Assembly (NCBI GenBank): GCA_035448825.1
Contig: DAOTJS010000012.1
Location: 5,217-69,216, forward strand
Length of the DNA stretch: 64,000 bases
From: JAGNGI01 sp035448825
GTDB taxonomy: Bacteria > Fidelibacterota > UBA2242
Direction: 5' to 3'
Part shown: in pieces, positions 8,187 through 17,992 of the stretch
Layout of the letters: every line of letters starts with the position of its first letter
Numbering within the stretch: the first letter of the stretch is position 1
Program-made: the position numbers and the translations under genes
The notes under the pieces: model-generated
Told to the model about the DNA's origin: nothing
The model's input: the letters and a program-made list of their open reading frames with translations, nothing else
Database searches by the model: none

Positions 8187-9059
8187 TTGGAAAGTATGAC
8201 AGGTTATAGCAAAATGGAGTCCCGCACGGACGGGCAAGTAATCAGCGTTGAGATTTACTCCGAGAATAACCGCTTTCTAGACCTGACATTCAATCTTCCG
8301 CAACCGCTGGAACCATACACCGATGAATTGAAACGCTTAGTGACTGATGATCTGCGGCGTGGTCACGTGCGGATAACTATCGAGATAAATAGTTCAGAAA
8401 AAATTCCTGAAGTGCAATTAAATACCGCGTTATTGGCAAAATATTACCGGGCTCTTCGTGACCTGGCGCGCGAACTGCAAATCGAAGAACCTGTTACTCT
8501 TCAGAATCTACTCACTTATCCAGAAATATTTTTAACTGATTCCGAGAATGCCAATATGACCGAACTTTTAACTCAGGTAAAGCAGATTCTAAGAAAAGCG
8601 GTGGCTGAACTTGTTGCTATGCGCCGCCGGGAAGGCGAATTTATTACCCGCGAATTACATAGTTATTTGCAATTTATCCTGGAAAAATGTTCAGAAATTG
8701 AAGAACTCTCGCGGCAATCGCGTCAGGAATATTTTGCGAAATATCGGCAGAGCCTGGCGGAGCTATGCCGGGATTGTCAACTCGACGAAAATCGCTTGAT
8801 TCAGGAGGCTGGGATTTTAGCCAAAAAGCTGGACATTACCGAGGAATGCACTCGCCTGCGCAGTCACGTACAGCAATTTTCATTGCTATTACAAAGTGAC
8901 GAGCCAGTCGGCAAGCAGATGAATTTTTTAGCCCAGGAAATGAATCGAGAGATTACTACAATAGGAGCTAAATCGGAGAGTAGCGCAATTTCTCATCTGG
9001 TCGTTAGTCTGAAAGATGAACTCGAAAAAATTCGTGAACAAATCCAGAACGTAATATGA
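8187..9059 (+). CDS. yicC: YicC/YloC family endoribonuclease
   Basis: 290 aa starting at TTG 8187, chosen because AGGAG (8174-8178) sits 8 nt upstream and the product then begins M-E-SMTGYSK, the canonical YicC N-terminus. The N-terminal YicC_N domain is followed by the DUF1732 C-terminal domain with the family motif K-x-MNFLAQEMNREITTIGAKS near residue 255. YicC proteins are RNases reported to act on RNA 3' regions and small RNAs. It overlaps gmk by ATGA, the classical yicC-gmk-rpoZ-coaBC arrangement. Confidence 0.93.
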   Translation: MESMTGYSKMESRTDGQVISVEIYSENNRFLDLTFNLPQPLEPYTDELKRLVTDDLRRGHVRITIEINSSEKIPEVQLNTALLAKYYRALRDLARELQIEEPVTLQNLLTYPEIFLTDSENANMTELLTQVKQILRKAVAELVAMRRREGEFITRELHSYLQFILEKCSEIEELSRQSRQEYFAKYRQSLAELCRDCQLDENRLIQEAGILAKKLDITEECTRLRSHVQQFSLLLQSDEPVGKQMNFLAQEMNREITTIGAKSESSAISHLVVSLKDELEKIREQIQNVI

Positions 9060-9628
9060 AATCCAAAGGCCTTTTAGTATCCATTGCCGCTCCGTCTGGA
9101 ACGGGTAAAACCACGGTCTGCCACGAATTAATGAAAAGGGACGACCGCTTTGTTTTTTCGGTTTCCTGTACTACGCGCCCACCTCGTCCGAATGAGTGCG
9201 ACGGTGTAGATTATTATTTCATCACCCGTGAACAATTTCTGCAAAATATTCGTGAAGGTAAAATGGCTGAATGGCAAGAGATTTTCGGTAATTACTACGG
9301 AACTTTAAAAGAAACAATCGAAAAAGCCTTAAGAGATGGCAAGATTTTGCTTTTAGACATTGATGCCAAAGGTACTCTCAACCTGAAAAAAAATTACCCC
9401 AACCAATTCCTTAGCATTTTCCTTTTACCACCCAGTAATACAGAACTCGACCGACGCCTTCAGAAACGAGGGACAGATGATTCGGGTTCAATCGCCTTAC
9501 GGAAAGCACGAATTCCAGATGAATTGGAACTTAGTAAACAGTTCGACTTTCAAATTGTCAATGATAATCTGGAAACTACTATCAATAAAATTATCAATAT
9601 TATAAAGGAGCATTTAAAGAATGACTGA
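9056..9628 (+). CDS. gmk: Guanylate kinase
   Basis: 190 aa, about standard size. The P-loop APSGTGKTT lies at residues 12-20, and the GMP-binding region holds CTTRPPRPNE and GVDYYFIT. EIFGNYYGT and the lid region RLQKRGTDD are also present. Converts GMP + ATP to GDP + ADP in the cytosol, feeding GTP and (p)ppGpp pools. It overlaps yicC upstream and rpoZ downstream by a few bases, so all three are translationally coupled. Confidence 0.97.
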   Translation: MKSKGLLVSIAAPSGTGKTTVCHELMKRDDRFVFSVSCTTRPPRPNECDGVDYYFITREQFLQNIREGKMAEWQEIFGNYYGTLKETIEKALRDGKILLLDIDAKGTLNLKKNYPNQFLSIFLLPPSNTELDRRLQKRGTDDSGSIALRKARIPDELELSKQFDFQIVNDNLETTINKIINIIKEHLKND

Positions 9629-9941
9629 AACCCTTCCTTTCGACAAACTAACCAGGAAATCGGACGATATTTTCGAATTAGTGATTGTTGCCGCCAGACG
9701 TGCGCGTCAGATTAACTCCCTGCGTATGGCTCAATATCCGTTGCCGACGATGATCGAGGAGCAAGAAGAGACTTTCGAAGAAACTCCGCCCGAAATCACC
9801 GACGATCAAAATTGGGATGAGCTCGAAAAGCCGACGACCCTGGCCATCAACGAAATTTTAGAAGATCAAATCAACTATCGTTATATGACTCCAGAAGAAG
9901 AAAAACCACTCGAGGAATTCGATAGTGAATTTAACGAATAG
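9621..9941 (+). CDS. rpoZ: RNA polymerase omega subunit
   Basis: 106 aa. Shows the omega signature KSDDIFELVIVAARRARQIN near the N-terminus and KPTTLAINEILEDQINYRY further on. Between these is an acidic insertion of about 40 residues (EEQEETFEETPPEITDDQ) and an acidic tail, longer than the compact proteobacterial form. Omega helps assemble beta' into core polymerase. Position between gmk and coaBC is the common conserved order and supports the call. Confidence 0.9.
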   Translation: MTETLPFDKLTRKSDDIFELVIVAARRARQINSLRMAQYPLPTMIEEQEETFEETPPEITDDQNWDELEKPTTLAINEILEDQINYRYMTPEEEKPLEEFDSEFNE

Positions 9942-11142
9942 AAAAATCGTTCTGGGACTGACTGGCGGCATTTCCATTTATAAATCAGCCGGTCTCCTAC
10001 GCCGTCTGGTCAATGACTGTAATGCGGATGTGACCGTAATTATGACCGACGCCGCTCAGCAATTTATGAGCCCGCTGATTTTCGAGACCTACAGCCACAA
10101 ACCGGTTCTCATAGATATGTTCGCCGGTCAAAAGATTGGAACCCGGCATGTTGATCTGGCAACTGAAGCCGATTTAATTCTGGTATCCCCGGCTACAGCC
10201 AATATAATAGCCAAAACTGCCAGCGGTATCGCTGACGATTTGCTCAGCACGGTTATTCTGGTCGGTGGGAACAAGACGGTTTTTGCGCTGGCGATGAATG
10301 ATAATATGTATTCTAACCCTATTACTCAGGAGAATATTGACCGTCTGCGGCGACTCGGTTATGGCATTATCGAGCCGGAAGAAGGTACTTTAGCCTGTGG
10401 TGTTACCGGGCGTGGCCGCCTGGCTGACGAAAAAACAATTCTGGCGCACATTGACCGACGCCTTAATGGTCATAGCTGGCTGAAAGATAGAAAAGTTATC
10501 GTAACGGCTGGGCCAACTCGCGAATATATTGATCCAATTCGTTTTATCTCAAACCGGTCGAGCGGAAAAATGGGCTATGCTCTGGCGGAAATTGCCGCCC
10601 GTGAAAGCGCCGATGTGCTTCTAATTAGCGGGCCTTCCGATTTAAAAAATCCGGTGGGCGTGAGAACAATTCGGGTAGAAACCGCGAACGAAATGCATTC
10701 TGCCGTTCTGGCGGAAGCGGCTGAAGTTGATTTTTTATTAATGGCGGCGGCGGTCGAAGATTTATCGCCGGCGCAAACTTCCACTGAGAAAATCAAAAAG
10801 GAGAGCGGCTTTAGCGAACTAAAACTTAAATATTCGCCTGACGTTATCCGTGATTTTCGCAAACTCAATCGTCAGGCCTGCGTGGTGGGATTCAGCGTGG
10901 AGATCGAATCAGCCGAACATCCGGGAGCCAAGGCACGTTCATTAGCCAAACTGAAGGACAAAGAGATGGATTTTGTCGCATGGAATGATCCCGGAGTGAA
11001 CGGCGCGGCTTTTGGGCATGAAACCAATAGCGTTACTTTATTATCGAAGGATGGCCAGGAGTGGGTTTTTCCTTTAGCTAGTAAATATGACATCGCCGAT
11101 TCAATCATTGCAACCGTTATTCAGAATTATAAGAAAGCCTAA
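9925..11142 (+). CDS. coaBC: Bifunctional phosphopantothenoylcysteine decarboxylase/phosphopantothenate-cysteine ligase CoaBC
   Basis: 405 aa from a GTG start that lies 17 nt inside rpoZ. The N-terminal flavoprotein domain CoaC (about 1-180) has GLTGGIS, the catalytic HVDLA motif, SPATAN and the active-site Cys loop LACGVTGRGRLAD. The family motif PxMNxxMW reads ALAMNDNMYSN here, with Leu for Pro and Tyr for Trp. The CoaB domain (about 185-405) has VTAGPTREYIDPIRFISNRSSGKMG and the AAAVEDLSP nucleotide loop. Together they make 4'-phosphopantetheine in coenzyme A synthesis. Confidence 0.94.
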   Translation: MNLTNRKIVLGLTGGISIYKSAGLLRRLVNDCNADVTVIMTDAAQQFMSPLIFETYSHKPVLIDMFAGQKIGTRHVDLATEADLILVSPATANIIAKTASGIADDLLSTVILVGGNKTVFALAMNDNMYSNPITQENIDRLRRLGYGIIEPEEGTLACGVTGRGRLADEKTILAHIDRRLNGHSWLKDRKVIVTAGPTREYIDPIRFISNRSSGKMGYALAEIAARESADVLLISGPSDLKNPVGVRTIRVETANEMHSAVLAEAAEVDFLLMAAAVEDLSPAQTSTEKIKKESGFSELKLKYSPDVIRDFRKLNRQACVVGFSVEIESAEHPGAKARSLAKLKDKEMDFVAWNDPGVNGAAFGHETNSVTLLSKDGQEWVFPLASKYDIADSIIATVIQNYKKA

Positions 11143-11820
11143 ATGACCGGAAATTACGACGATATTAAAACCTTCTTCAAGCAACAGGCGGAGTTGTTTC
11201 CGTCTGAAATCTATTTAATTTCGGAAAATGGTAAGGAAACTAAACCGGAAGCCGATGCTGTCACCCAACTGGCGGAGCTGGAACAAATTTGCCAGAATTG
11301 CCGAGAATGTCATTTATCTGCAACCCGTACCAAAGTGGTTTTTGGAACCGGTGATCCTCACGCTGAACTGCTGTTTATTGGCGAAGCGCCGGGCGTTAAT
11401 GAAGATTTGCAAGGCCTGCCGTTTGTTGGCAGGGCGGGTAATTTGCTCGATAAAATGTTGAAGGCAATTGGCTTGAATCGCGCTCAGGTTTATATCGCCA
11501 ATGTTTTGAAATGTCGTCCGCCCGAAAATCGCACTCCAAGCGTCGGCGAGGTCGAAAAGTGCGAGCCCTACCTTTTGAAACAAATCGAAATAATCCGGCC
11601 CAGACTGATAATATGTCTCGGTTTAACTTCTGCCAAAACTTTATTACGAGTCGAATATACTCTAGAGAAAATGCGCGGTCAGATCTTTCGGTATCATAAT
11701 GTGGATTTGATTGTAACTTACCATCCGGCGGCGCTTTTACGCAATGAGAATTTGAAAAAATATGCCTGGGAAGATTTCAAGAAAATCAAAAACTTATACC
11801 TGGATCAAACAGGAGAATAA
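11143..11820 (+). CDS. udg: Family 4 uracil-DNA glycosylase (4Fe-4S)
   Basis: 225 aa. Four cysteines fit the cluster of family 4/UDGa enzymes: C53-x2-C56, C124 (KCRPPENR) and C140 (KCEPYL). Motif GEAPG is at 80-84 with ED downstream, GLPFVGRAGNLLDKML follows, and the second catalytic motif HPAALLRN is near the C-terminus. An N-terminal extension of about 45 residues precedes the core, as in many bacterial members. Excises uracil from DNA after cytosine deamination. It starts directly after coaBC and is followed by dnaB without a gap. Confidence 0.93.
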   Translation: MTGNYDDIKTFFKQQAELFPSEIYLISENGKETKPEADAVTQLAELEQICQNCRECHLSATRTKVVFGTGDPHAELLFIGEAPGVNEDLQGLPFVGRAGNLLDKMLKAIGLNRAQVYIANVLKCRPPENRTPSVGEVEKCEPYLLKQIEIIRPRLIICLGLTSAKTLLRVEYTLEKMRGQIFRYHNVDLIVTYHPAALLRNENLKKYAWEDFKKIKNLYLDQTGE

Positions 11821-13200
11821 ATGGCTGTCAACGAAGGTGAAATAATCAGAGTACCCCCACATTCCGATGAAGCTGAAGTTTCGGTGCTCGGGGCAATGAT
11901 GCTCGATAAAGAGGCGGTTAGTAAAGCTATCCAATATCTCGATTATACCGCTTTCTATAAAGAATCTCATCAGCATATATTTCGAGCTATGACCGACCTG
12001 TTTAATGAAGGTCAGCCGGTTGATCAAGTTAGTGTTATTGACCAGCTCAAGCGCAAGAAAATGCTGGAACAGGTCGGTGGCGCCTATTATGTTACCGGAC
12101 TGGTCGAGGCTACTCCTTCAGCCGCCAATGTCGAATATTATGCCAATATCGTTCTGGATATGGCTATTTTACGTCGCCTGATTGTCGCTTCTAATGAAAT
12201 TCAGTCCGAGGCTTACGAAGCTCGCGATTCGGTGCAAGATATTTTGGATACTGCCGAGCAGAAAATATTTGCCATTTCGGAAAACCGAATGAAAGGCGGA
12301 TTTAAGAATTTCGTAGATGTTCTCAATCGAACATTCGAACATATTGATTCGATTCACAGTCGTAAAGGGCACACGAGCGGCGTGCCAACCGGACTTCTGG
12401 ATCTTGATGAATTGACCTCTGGCTTTCACCCGGGAGAACTGATAATTTTAGCTGGACGACCGGGTATGGGAAAAACCGCTCTGGCTTTGACAATTGCACG
12501 GAATGCCGCAGTCGAGTACAATTTGCCGGTCGCTTTCTTTAGTCTTGAAATGGCTGATTATCAGCTGGCTTTGCGAATATTATGCGCTGAAGCCAGATTG
12601 AACAGCGATTTAGTCCGAAAAGGCAAATTACCAAACGATCAATGGCAAAGGTTAAGTATGCAAACCGGGCGTTTGGCTAACGCCAATATCTATATTGATG
12701 ATTCACCGGTGCTAACGATGATGGACATCCGCGCCAAAGCCCGCCGCGCCAAAGCCGAATACGATATCCAGCTGGTGATTATAGATTATCTGCAACTCAT
12801 CAAAGGCCATCGAGCTGAAAATCGCCAGCAGGAAATCGCTGAGATTTCACGTGGACTAAAAGCCTTATCTAAAGAAATTGGAGTACCAGTTATTGCACTC
12901 TCACAATTATCGCGGGCAGTCGAAGGGCGCGCCGATCACCGTCCGCAATTATCCGATCTGCGCGAAAGTGGCTCGCTGGAACAGGATGCTGATGTTGTTC
13001 TATTTATCTACCGCAAATCATTTTACGATAAACGTGAAAGCAGTGCCTCATCCGACGAAGATGAACGTCTGGCTGAAATCATAGTCGCTAAACAACGTAA
13101 CGGCCCGATTGACACGGTCGAAGCTGTATTTATTGACAAATATACTCGCTTTGAAAATAAAGGTACCCAAAGAGAAGAAATCATAACGACTCCATTTTAA
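11821..13200 (+). CDS. dnaB: Replicative DNA helicase DnaB
   Basis: 459 aa, full length. N-terminal helical DnaB_N domain (about 1-110, PHSDEAEVSVLGAMM), linker, then RecA-like motor with Walker A GRPGMGKT at 212-219, FSLEMA, Walker B VIIDYLQLI and the LRESGSLEQDADVV arginine-finger region. Hexameric 5'-3' helicase at the replication fork. The frame contains no intein. Its stop overlaps the rel start by one base (TAATG). Confidence 0.97.
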   Translation: MAVNEGEIIRVPPHSDEAEVSVLGAMMLDKEAVSKAIQYLDYTAFYKESHQHIFRAMTDLFNEGQPVDQVSVIDQLKRKKMLEQVGGAYYVTGLVEATPSAANVEYYANIVLDMAILRRLIVASNEIQSEAYEARDSVQDILDTAEQKIFAISENRMKGGFKNFVDVLNRTFEHIDSIHSRKGHTSGVPTGLLDLDELTSGFHPGELIILAGRPGMGKTALALTIARNAAVEYNLPVAFFSLEMADYQLALRILCAEARLNSDLVRKGKLPNDQWQRLSMQTGRLANANIYIDDSPVLTMMDIRAKARRAKAEYDIQLVIIDYLQLIKGHRAENRQQEIAEISRGLKALSKEIGVPVIALSQLSRAVEGRADHRPQLSDLRESGSLEQDADVVLFIYRKSFYDKRESSASSDEDERLAEIIVAKQRNGPIDTVEAVFIDKYTRFENKGTQREEIITTPF

Positions 13201-15380
13201 TGGCAACCGAACTACTCAATAAAGTTCTTCCGCGCACTAAACAGCGCCCTCAGAAATTTCTGACACTGATTGATAAATTGAATCAACGCGCCCCGCTGAC
13301 CAAAAGCGAGGAGGATTTTCTCTGGGAAGTTTACAGTTTCGCACGCGACTCCCACCGCGGCCAGCGTCGTCAATCCGGGGATAGTTTTTTCGAACATCCC
13401 TACCACACCGCTCTCATATTAGCTGACTTGCATATGGATCCGATAACAGTTGCGGGTGGATTATTACACGATGTCATCGAGGATACTGAAGTCACAATTA
13501 ATGATATCTCCGGAAAGTTCGGAGGCGATGTCGCCAAATTGGTCGAAGGAGTCACCAAAATTAGTGGGATTACCTTTCGCAATCGGCAGGAGGAACAGGC
13601 CGATAATTTCCGCAAAATGCTTTTAAGCGTTGCGGAAGACATCCGGGTGCTAATCATCAAATTGGCTGATCGTCTGCATAATATGCAAACTCTCGATTCT
13701 CTGCCACCGATTAAACAACGTCGGGTTGCGATCGAAACTCGCGATGTATATGCTCCGCTTGCCCATCGTCTGGGGATGTTCAAGTTAAAATCCGAAATGG
13801 AAGACCTGGTTCTGAAAGCCCTGGATCCGGATGCTTACCGATTTCTCGAAAAAAAGGTTAACGAAAAACGCAGTGAACGCGAAAAATATATTAAAGTCTT
13901 CACCCAGCCAATTATTAAGGCTTTGAACGAACAGGGCATTAAAGCCAAGATTGTCGGTCGCCCGAAGAATTTTTATTCGATTTACAAGAAGATGAAGACT
14001 CAAAATAAACCTTTTGAGGAAATCTTCGACCTGCTTGCGGTCCGGATAATAGTTGATACTAAAGAAAATTGCTATACGGTGCTGGGAATTGTTCACGATC
14101 TTTTTACGCCGGTTATGGACCGGTTTAAGGATTATATCGCTAACCACAAAGCCAACTTCTACCAATCCATTCACACTACGGTTTACGGTCCCAGTGGTCG
14201 TATGGTGGAAATTCAAATCCGGACAACCGAAATGGATGAGATCGCCGAAGAGGGTATTGCCGCTCATTGGCGTTATAAGGAAGGTCGCGACAAACCGGAC
14301 GACATTGATAAATATGTCAAATGGTTACGCGATTTAATCGAGATCCTGCAGACCGAATCTACCGGCGCCAAAGACTTTATGGACACTCTTAAGATTGATC
14401 TTTTTAAAGATGAGATTTTCGTCTTCACGCCGATGGGCGATCTGATTCGCTTACCCAAAGGGGCCACTCCAGTTGATTTTGCCTATGAAGTCCATACGGA
14501 AATTGGAACCCGTTGTATCGGAGCTAAAGTTGACGGCAAGATGGTACCGCTAAATAGCGAATTGCGCAGTGGTCAAACAATTGAAATCATTACTTCCGAT
14601 ACTCACCGACCCAGTTATGCCTGGCTGAAATTTGTCACGACCGCCAAAGCAATTGGAGCAATCAAGCGTTATTTACGCAGAACTCAATTCGAAGAAAGTG
14701 TCAACCTCGGGAAGGAAATTATAGAGAAAGAAAACCAGCGCAATAAAGAATTGCGATTTTTGAAAACCGTGCAGGAATCGTTCGAAGAACTCGGATTCAG
14801 CGAGCTGGATAAACTGTATGCGGCGGTCGGGAGTGGTGTTCTAACCATTCCCCAGATTTATGCCAAACTCTTTCCTCAGAAGGAAGAACAGCTGGTTCAT
14901 CAAGACTTGGATGGACTTTTTATCGAAACGGCTCGTAAATCGGTCAATGGCATCAAGGTGCAAGGTATAAGTAACTTGATGGTTTCGTTTGCCAAATGTT
15001 GTAACCCTATTCCGGGTGACCAGATCATCGGCTTTGTCAGTCGCGGGCGGGGGGTGATAATCCATCGGAGTGACTGTTCGAATATTCCTTCTCTATTAGA
15101 AGAGGATGAGCGTCTGCTGGACGTGGAATGGGATATCGCGGGAACGCAAGCCTTTTTAGTCAGATTGAAAATAATGGCTCAAGAACGTAAGAATTTTTTA
15201 AAAGACGTTACCGATATAATGGCAAGTACCGATACAAATATTATTAGTGTGAGTGGTGACGTGGATGAATCAATTATTCATTTGAATCTGGTTATCCAAG
15301 TCGAAAATCTGCGTCATCTCAATAAGATTTTAGCGAAATTGCAAAATGTGCAGGGTATAATTTCAGTAGAACGTAAATAA
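13200..15380 (+). CDS. rel: Bifunctional (p)ppGpp synthetase/hydrolase (Rel/SpoT)
   Basis: 726 aa. The HD hydrolase domain is intact (FFEHPYHTA, GGLLHDVIEDT, KLADRLHNMQTL). The synthetase domain has GRPKNFYSIYKKM, FDLLAVRI and YQSIHTTVYGPSGRMVEIQIRT. TGS domain (FVFTPMGDLIRLPKGATPVDFAYE), zinc-finger/CC region with paired cysteines (FAKCCNPIPGD) and a C-terminal ACT domain follow. All catalytic motifs of both activities are present, so it can both make and degrade the alarmone. No second long RSH gene is visible in the window. Confidence 0.96.
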   Translation: MATELLNKVLPRTKQRPQKFLTLIDKLNQRAPLTKSEEDFLWEVYSFARDSHRGQRRQSGDSFFEHPYHTALILADLHMDPITVAGGLLHDVIEDTEVTINDISGKFGGDVAKLVEGVTKISGITFRNRQEEQADNFRKMLLSVAEDIRVLIIKLADRLHNMQTLDSLPPIKQRRVAIETRDVYAPLAHRLGMFKLKSEMEDLVLKALDPDAYRFLEKKVNEKRSEREKYIKVFTQPIIKALNEQGIKAKIVGRPKNFYSIYKKMKTQNKPFEEIFDLLAVRIIVDTKENCYTVLGIVHDLFTPVMDRFKDYIANHKANFYQSIHTTVYGPSGRMVEIQIRTTEMDEIAEEGIAAHWRYKEGRDKPDDIDKYVKWLRDLIEILQTESTGAKDFMDTLKIDLFKDEIFVFTPMGDLIRLPKGATPVDFAYEVHTEIGTRCIGAKVDGKMVPLNSELRSGQTIEIITSDTHRPSYAWLKFVTTAKAIGAIKRYLRRTQFEESVNLGKEIIEKENQRNKELRFLKTVQESFEELGFSELDKLYAAVGSGVLTIPQIYAKLFPQKEEQLVHQDLDGLFIETARKSVNGIKVQGISNLMVSFAKCCNPIPGDQIIGFVSRGRGVIIHRSDCSNIPSLLEEDERLLDVEWDIAGTQAFLVRLKIMAQERKNFLKDVTDIMASTDTNIISVSGDVDESIIHLNLVIQVENLRHLNKILAKLQNVQGIISVERK

Positions 15381-15398
15381 ACAAAAGGAGATTAGAAA

Positions 15399-15704
15399 AT
15401 GAAAGTAAAAACTTACACCAAAAAAGATGTCGTCAGACGCACAGCTGAAGCGCTTGATACCAAATTGGTTGATACTGCCGAGATTGTAGACGGCGTTTTT
15501 ATGGTTCTGCGTGAAATGCTCAGTGAACCTGATCCAAAAATCCGGATTGAAATTCGTAATTTCGGTGTCTTTGAGGTCAAACCGACCAAAGCCAAACCCA
15601 AAGCCCGCAATCCACGCACTAACGAGGAAGTCTATGTTCCCGCTCGCCGCAAAACTCACTTCAAACCCGGTCGGCTATTGAAAGAAAGGATGAAGAAAGC
15701 GTAA
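15399..15704 (+). CDS. HU/IHF family DNA-binding protein
   Basis: 101 aa with AGGAG 7 nt before the ATG. Typical HU/IHF fold: two N-terminal helices (KKDVVRRTAEALD), then IRNFGVFEVKPTKAKPKARNP, where the R-N-P beta-arm tip intercalates into DNA, and the ending THFKPGRLLKERM. The RNFG and ARNPRTN wording is nearer IHF than HU, but a heterodimer partner is not seen, so it may act as a homodimer. Separated from rel by 18 nt. Confidence 0.93.
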   Translation: MKVKTYTKKDVVRRTAEALDTKLVDTAEIVDGVFMVLREMLSEPDPKIRIEIRNFGVFEVKPTKAKPKARNPRTNEEVYVPARRKTHFKPGRLLKERMKKA

Positions 15705-15750
15705 AAACGGCCGATCAATACTTCACCTTATAAAAAGCTCTGAGCCAAAG

Positions 15751-17304
15751 ATGGTGAAAGTCAAAATCAACCTTTGGTGGTTGATAGTAATTTCAGGCGT
15801 TTTAAGTGGGCTGGCTTTTCCGCCCTTGCGGCTGGGATTCTTAGCTTTTTTCGCTTTGGTTCCTTTGATTAAAGCTTTTTGTGACGATGAATTTCATAAT
15901 GGTTTTGAAAAAGGGTTGGTGTACGGGTTGGTGCTGAATTTGGCGATAATGTACTGGTTGGCGTTAAACAAGGGTACAACCTGGTATTGGGCGACTTTAT
16001 CTATGGTGTCGGCGGTTATTTTTCTGGCATTGAATTATGCCGTTATCGGGCTAGTCGTCGGCTTTATCGGCCGACGGCTGGGACGCCGCGCTGGAATCTG
16101 GTCGTTTCCGATTGTCTGGACTGCGGTCGAATATCTGCGTTCCCTCGGCTCTTTGGGCTTTACCTGGAATAACCTGTGTTACACTCAATCGCATGCCATT
16201 CAGTTAATTCAATCGGCGGCTGTCGTTGGTCCTTATGGAATTTCAGGTTGGATTGTGGTCATCAATGTGCTTATTTATCAATTATTAGAAAATCTCGACG
16301 ATTACCGTCAGGTGAGTCGGCGCTTAGTAGTAACTATCGCCCTATTTTTAATCCCGGCAATCTATGGTATGATTGTCTTGCAAAAGCCACCGAGCGGAAG
16401 CGGCCGGCGCTCAGTCAACGTCGGTTTGATTCAACCCAATATTGATCCCAACGCTAAATGGGATCGGGAATCTTTCAAAAATAATATGCAATTATTGCAT
16501 GATTTGACTGATTCAGTGGCAACCCAGCCGCTAGACCTGGTGGTCTGGCCGGAAACCGCCACGCCGACTTTTTTACGCCGAAACCATTATGCCGTTTTGA
16601 CTCAAATAAGAGAACATATCAATCAACTGCAGGTCAACCTGTTGACCGGCACACCCGATCTGGAACGCCAGGGAGAAGATTATCAATACTACAATTCGAC
16701 CTTTCTGCTACGTCCCTATTCCAACCAGATTGAAGATTATCGCAAAATTCATCTGGTACCGTTTGGGGAATACATTCCTCTTTCGGGATATTTTCCGGAA
16801 TTGAATAATCTCAATCTCGGACAGGGCAATTTCCAGTCCGGGAAAGAGGTTAAATTATTCCAGATTCCACTTAAAACTGACCAACGGGCCGTTGCTGACA
16901 CAGTTTTGACTTTTAATTCTGTGATTTGTTATGAATCAACTTTTCCGGATCTAGTTCGGCAGGCTACTCGTCAGGGCTCGGAATTGTTGGTAGTCGTTTC
17001 TAACGATGCCTGGTTTGGAAATACTTCGGCACCATTTTTACATGCCGAGATTGGGCGTTGGCGCGCTATCGAAAATCGTATTCCGGTCGTTCGTTCCGCC
17101 AATACCGGAATTTCACTTATTCTGGACCAATATGGCCGGAATCTGCAATCTTTGCCTTTTGGTAAATCGGGGTGGCTTTCAGCTACGGTCAATCAAGGCG
17201 AACCGAGAACTATTTTTGTGAGATATGGGAACTGGCTGGCGCACTTGTGTGTTATACTGGCATTATTCTTAATCGGCTATTCAATAATAAGAAGGAAAAA
17301 ATGA
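15751..17304 (+). CDS. lnt: Apolipoprotein N-acyltransferase
   Basis: 517 aa. Six or so N-terminal membrane helices, then a nitrilase-like periplasmic domain with the catalytic triad E268 (VVWPETATPT), K332 (YRKIHLVPFGEYIP) and C393 (SVICYEST), matching the spacing of E. coli Lnt, and a C-terminal membrane helix. Adds the third acyl chain to lipoproteins at the inner membrane, implying a diderm with LolA-type sorting (lolA is at 38.6 kb). The following gene begins inside its stop codon. Confidence 0.95.
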   Translation: MVKVKINLWWLIVISGVLSGLAFPPLRLGFLAFFALVPLIKAFCDDEFHNGFEKGLVYGLVLNLAIMYWLALNKGTTWYWATLSMVSAVIFLALNYAVIGLVVGFIGRRLGRRAGIWSFPIVWTAVEYLRSLGSLGFTWNNLCYTQSHAIQLIQSAAVVGPYGISGWIVVINVLIYQLLENLDDYRQVSRRLVVTIALFLIPAIYGMIVLQKPPSGSGRRSVNVGLIQPNIDPNAKWDRESFKNNMQLLHDLTDSVATQPLDLVVWPETATPTFLRRNHYAVLTQIREHINQLQVNLLTGTPDLERQGEDYQYYNSTFLLRPYSNQIEDYRKIHLVPFGEYIPLSGYFPELNNLNLGQGNFQSGKEVKLFQIPLKTDQRAVADTVLTFNSVICYESTFPDLVRQATRQGSELLVVVSNDAWFGNTSAPFLHAEIGRWRAIENRIPVVRSANTGISLILDQYGRNLQSLPFGKSGWLSATVNQGEPRTIFVRYGNWLAHLCVILALFLIGYSIIRRKK

Positions 17305-17987
17305 AGCATTTAGTTCGTCGGGGTCTTTGGGAATTATTAATAGTTTTTATTCTGGCAGTGACTAGTTTAGCGCAGAGCGACTCCACGTTGGTCGCTGAAC
17401 CGGACACACTTCACAAATTGACTCAAGGACAGGCGCGCCTGTTGTTATTGAAATCAGCTATTCTTCCCGGCTGGGGCGAGCGCAGTTTGAATTACGTCGA
17501 ACGTAGTCGTTATTTTAATGCTTCCGAAATAGCTTTCTGGGTAACTTACTTTGCTTTCTATTGGTATGGAAATGCGATTGCCGATGATATGAAAGCCTAT
17601 GCCGCTACCCATGCCGGAGTGAATCCAGCCGGTAAAGATCAATACTATTTCACCGACATAGGCAATTATGAGAATATTTATGCCTATAATGACCAGAAAC
17701 TACGTTATCGAACTGTTAATTTGCTCTATCCGGTAACTCCCGAATATTACTGGGCTTGGGATGATGACTCTTCCCGTCGTCACTTCGACAAACTGCGGGT
17801 GAAAAGTGCTACCGTCTTACGGAATGCGACTTTCGCGATCGGCGGCCTGGTAGCCAACCGGCTTTTCAGTATGCTCGATGTAATTGTTCTGACGCGTGGC
17901 CAGCTGGAGCAACCGACGATAGATATTGAATCCAGCTGGCAATCATATCAGGACGGTATGTCTTTTAAAATTAGTCTGAATTTCTAG
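17301..17987 (+). CDS. DUF5683-like exported membrane-associated protein
   Basis: 228 aa. Start taken at ATG 17301, overlapping the lnt stop (ATGA) with AAGGAAA upstream; the frame is open further 5' but only as a shadow inside lnt. An N-terminal signal peptide (LIVFILAVTSLAQ) precedes a segment ILPGWGERSLNYVERSRYF reminiscent of the DUF5683 ILPGxGQxYN motif, then hydrophobic stretches (FWVTYFAFYWYG; AFAIGGLVANRLFSMLDV). Function unknown; possibly an envelope protein of FCB bacteria. Confidence 0.6.
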   Translation: MKHLVRRGLWELLIVFILAVTSLAQSDSTLVAEPDTLHKLTQGQARLLLLKSAILPGWGERSLNYVERSRYFNASEIAFWVTYFAFYWYGNAIADDMKAYAATHAGVNPAGKDQYYFTDIGNYENIYAYNDQKLRYRTVNLLYPVTPEYYWAWDDDSSRRHFDKLRVKSATVLRNATFAIGGLVANRLFSMLDVIVLTRGQLEQPTIDIESSWQSYQDGMSFKISLNF

Positions 17988-17992
17988 CTAGA

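Noticed and set aside
13785..14267. Minus-strand 160-codon frame inside rel
   Set aside because: Lies opposite conserved synthetase-domain codons; translation shows no recognisable features.
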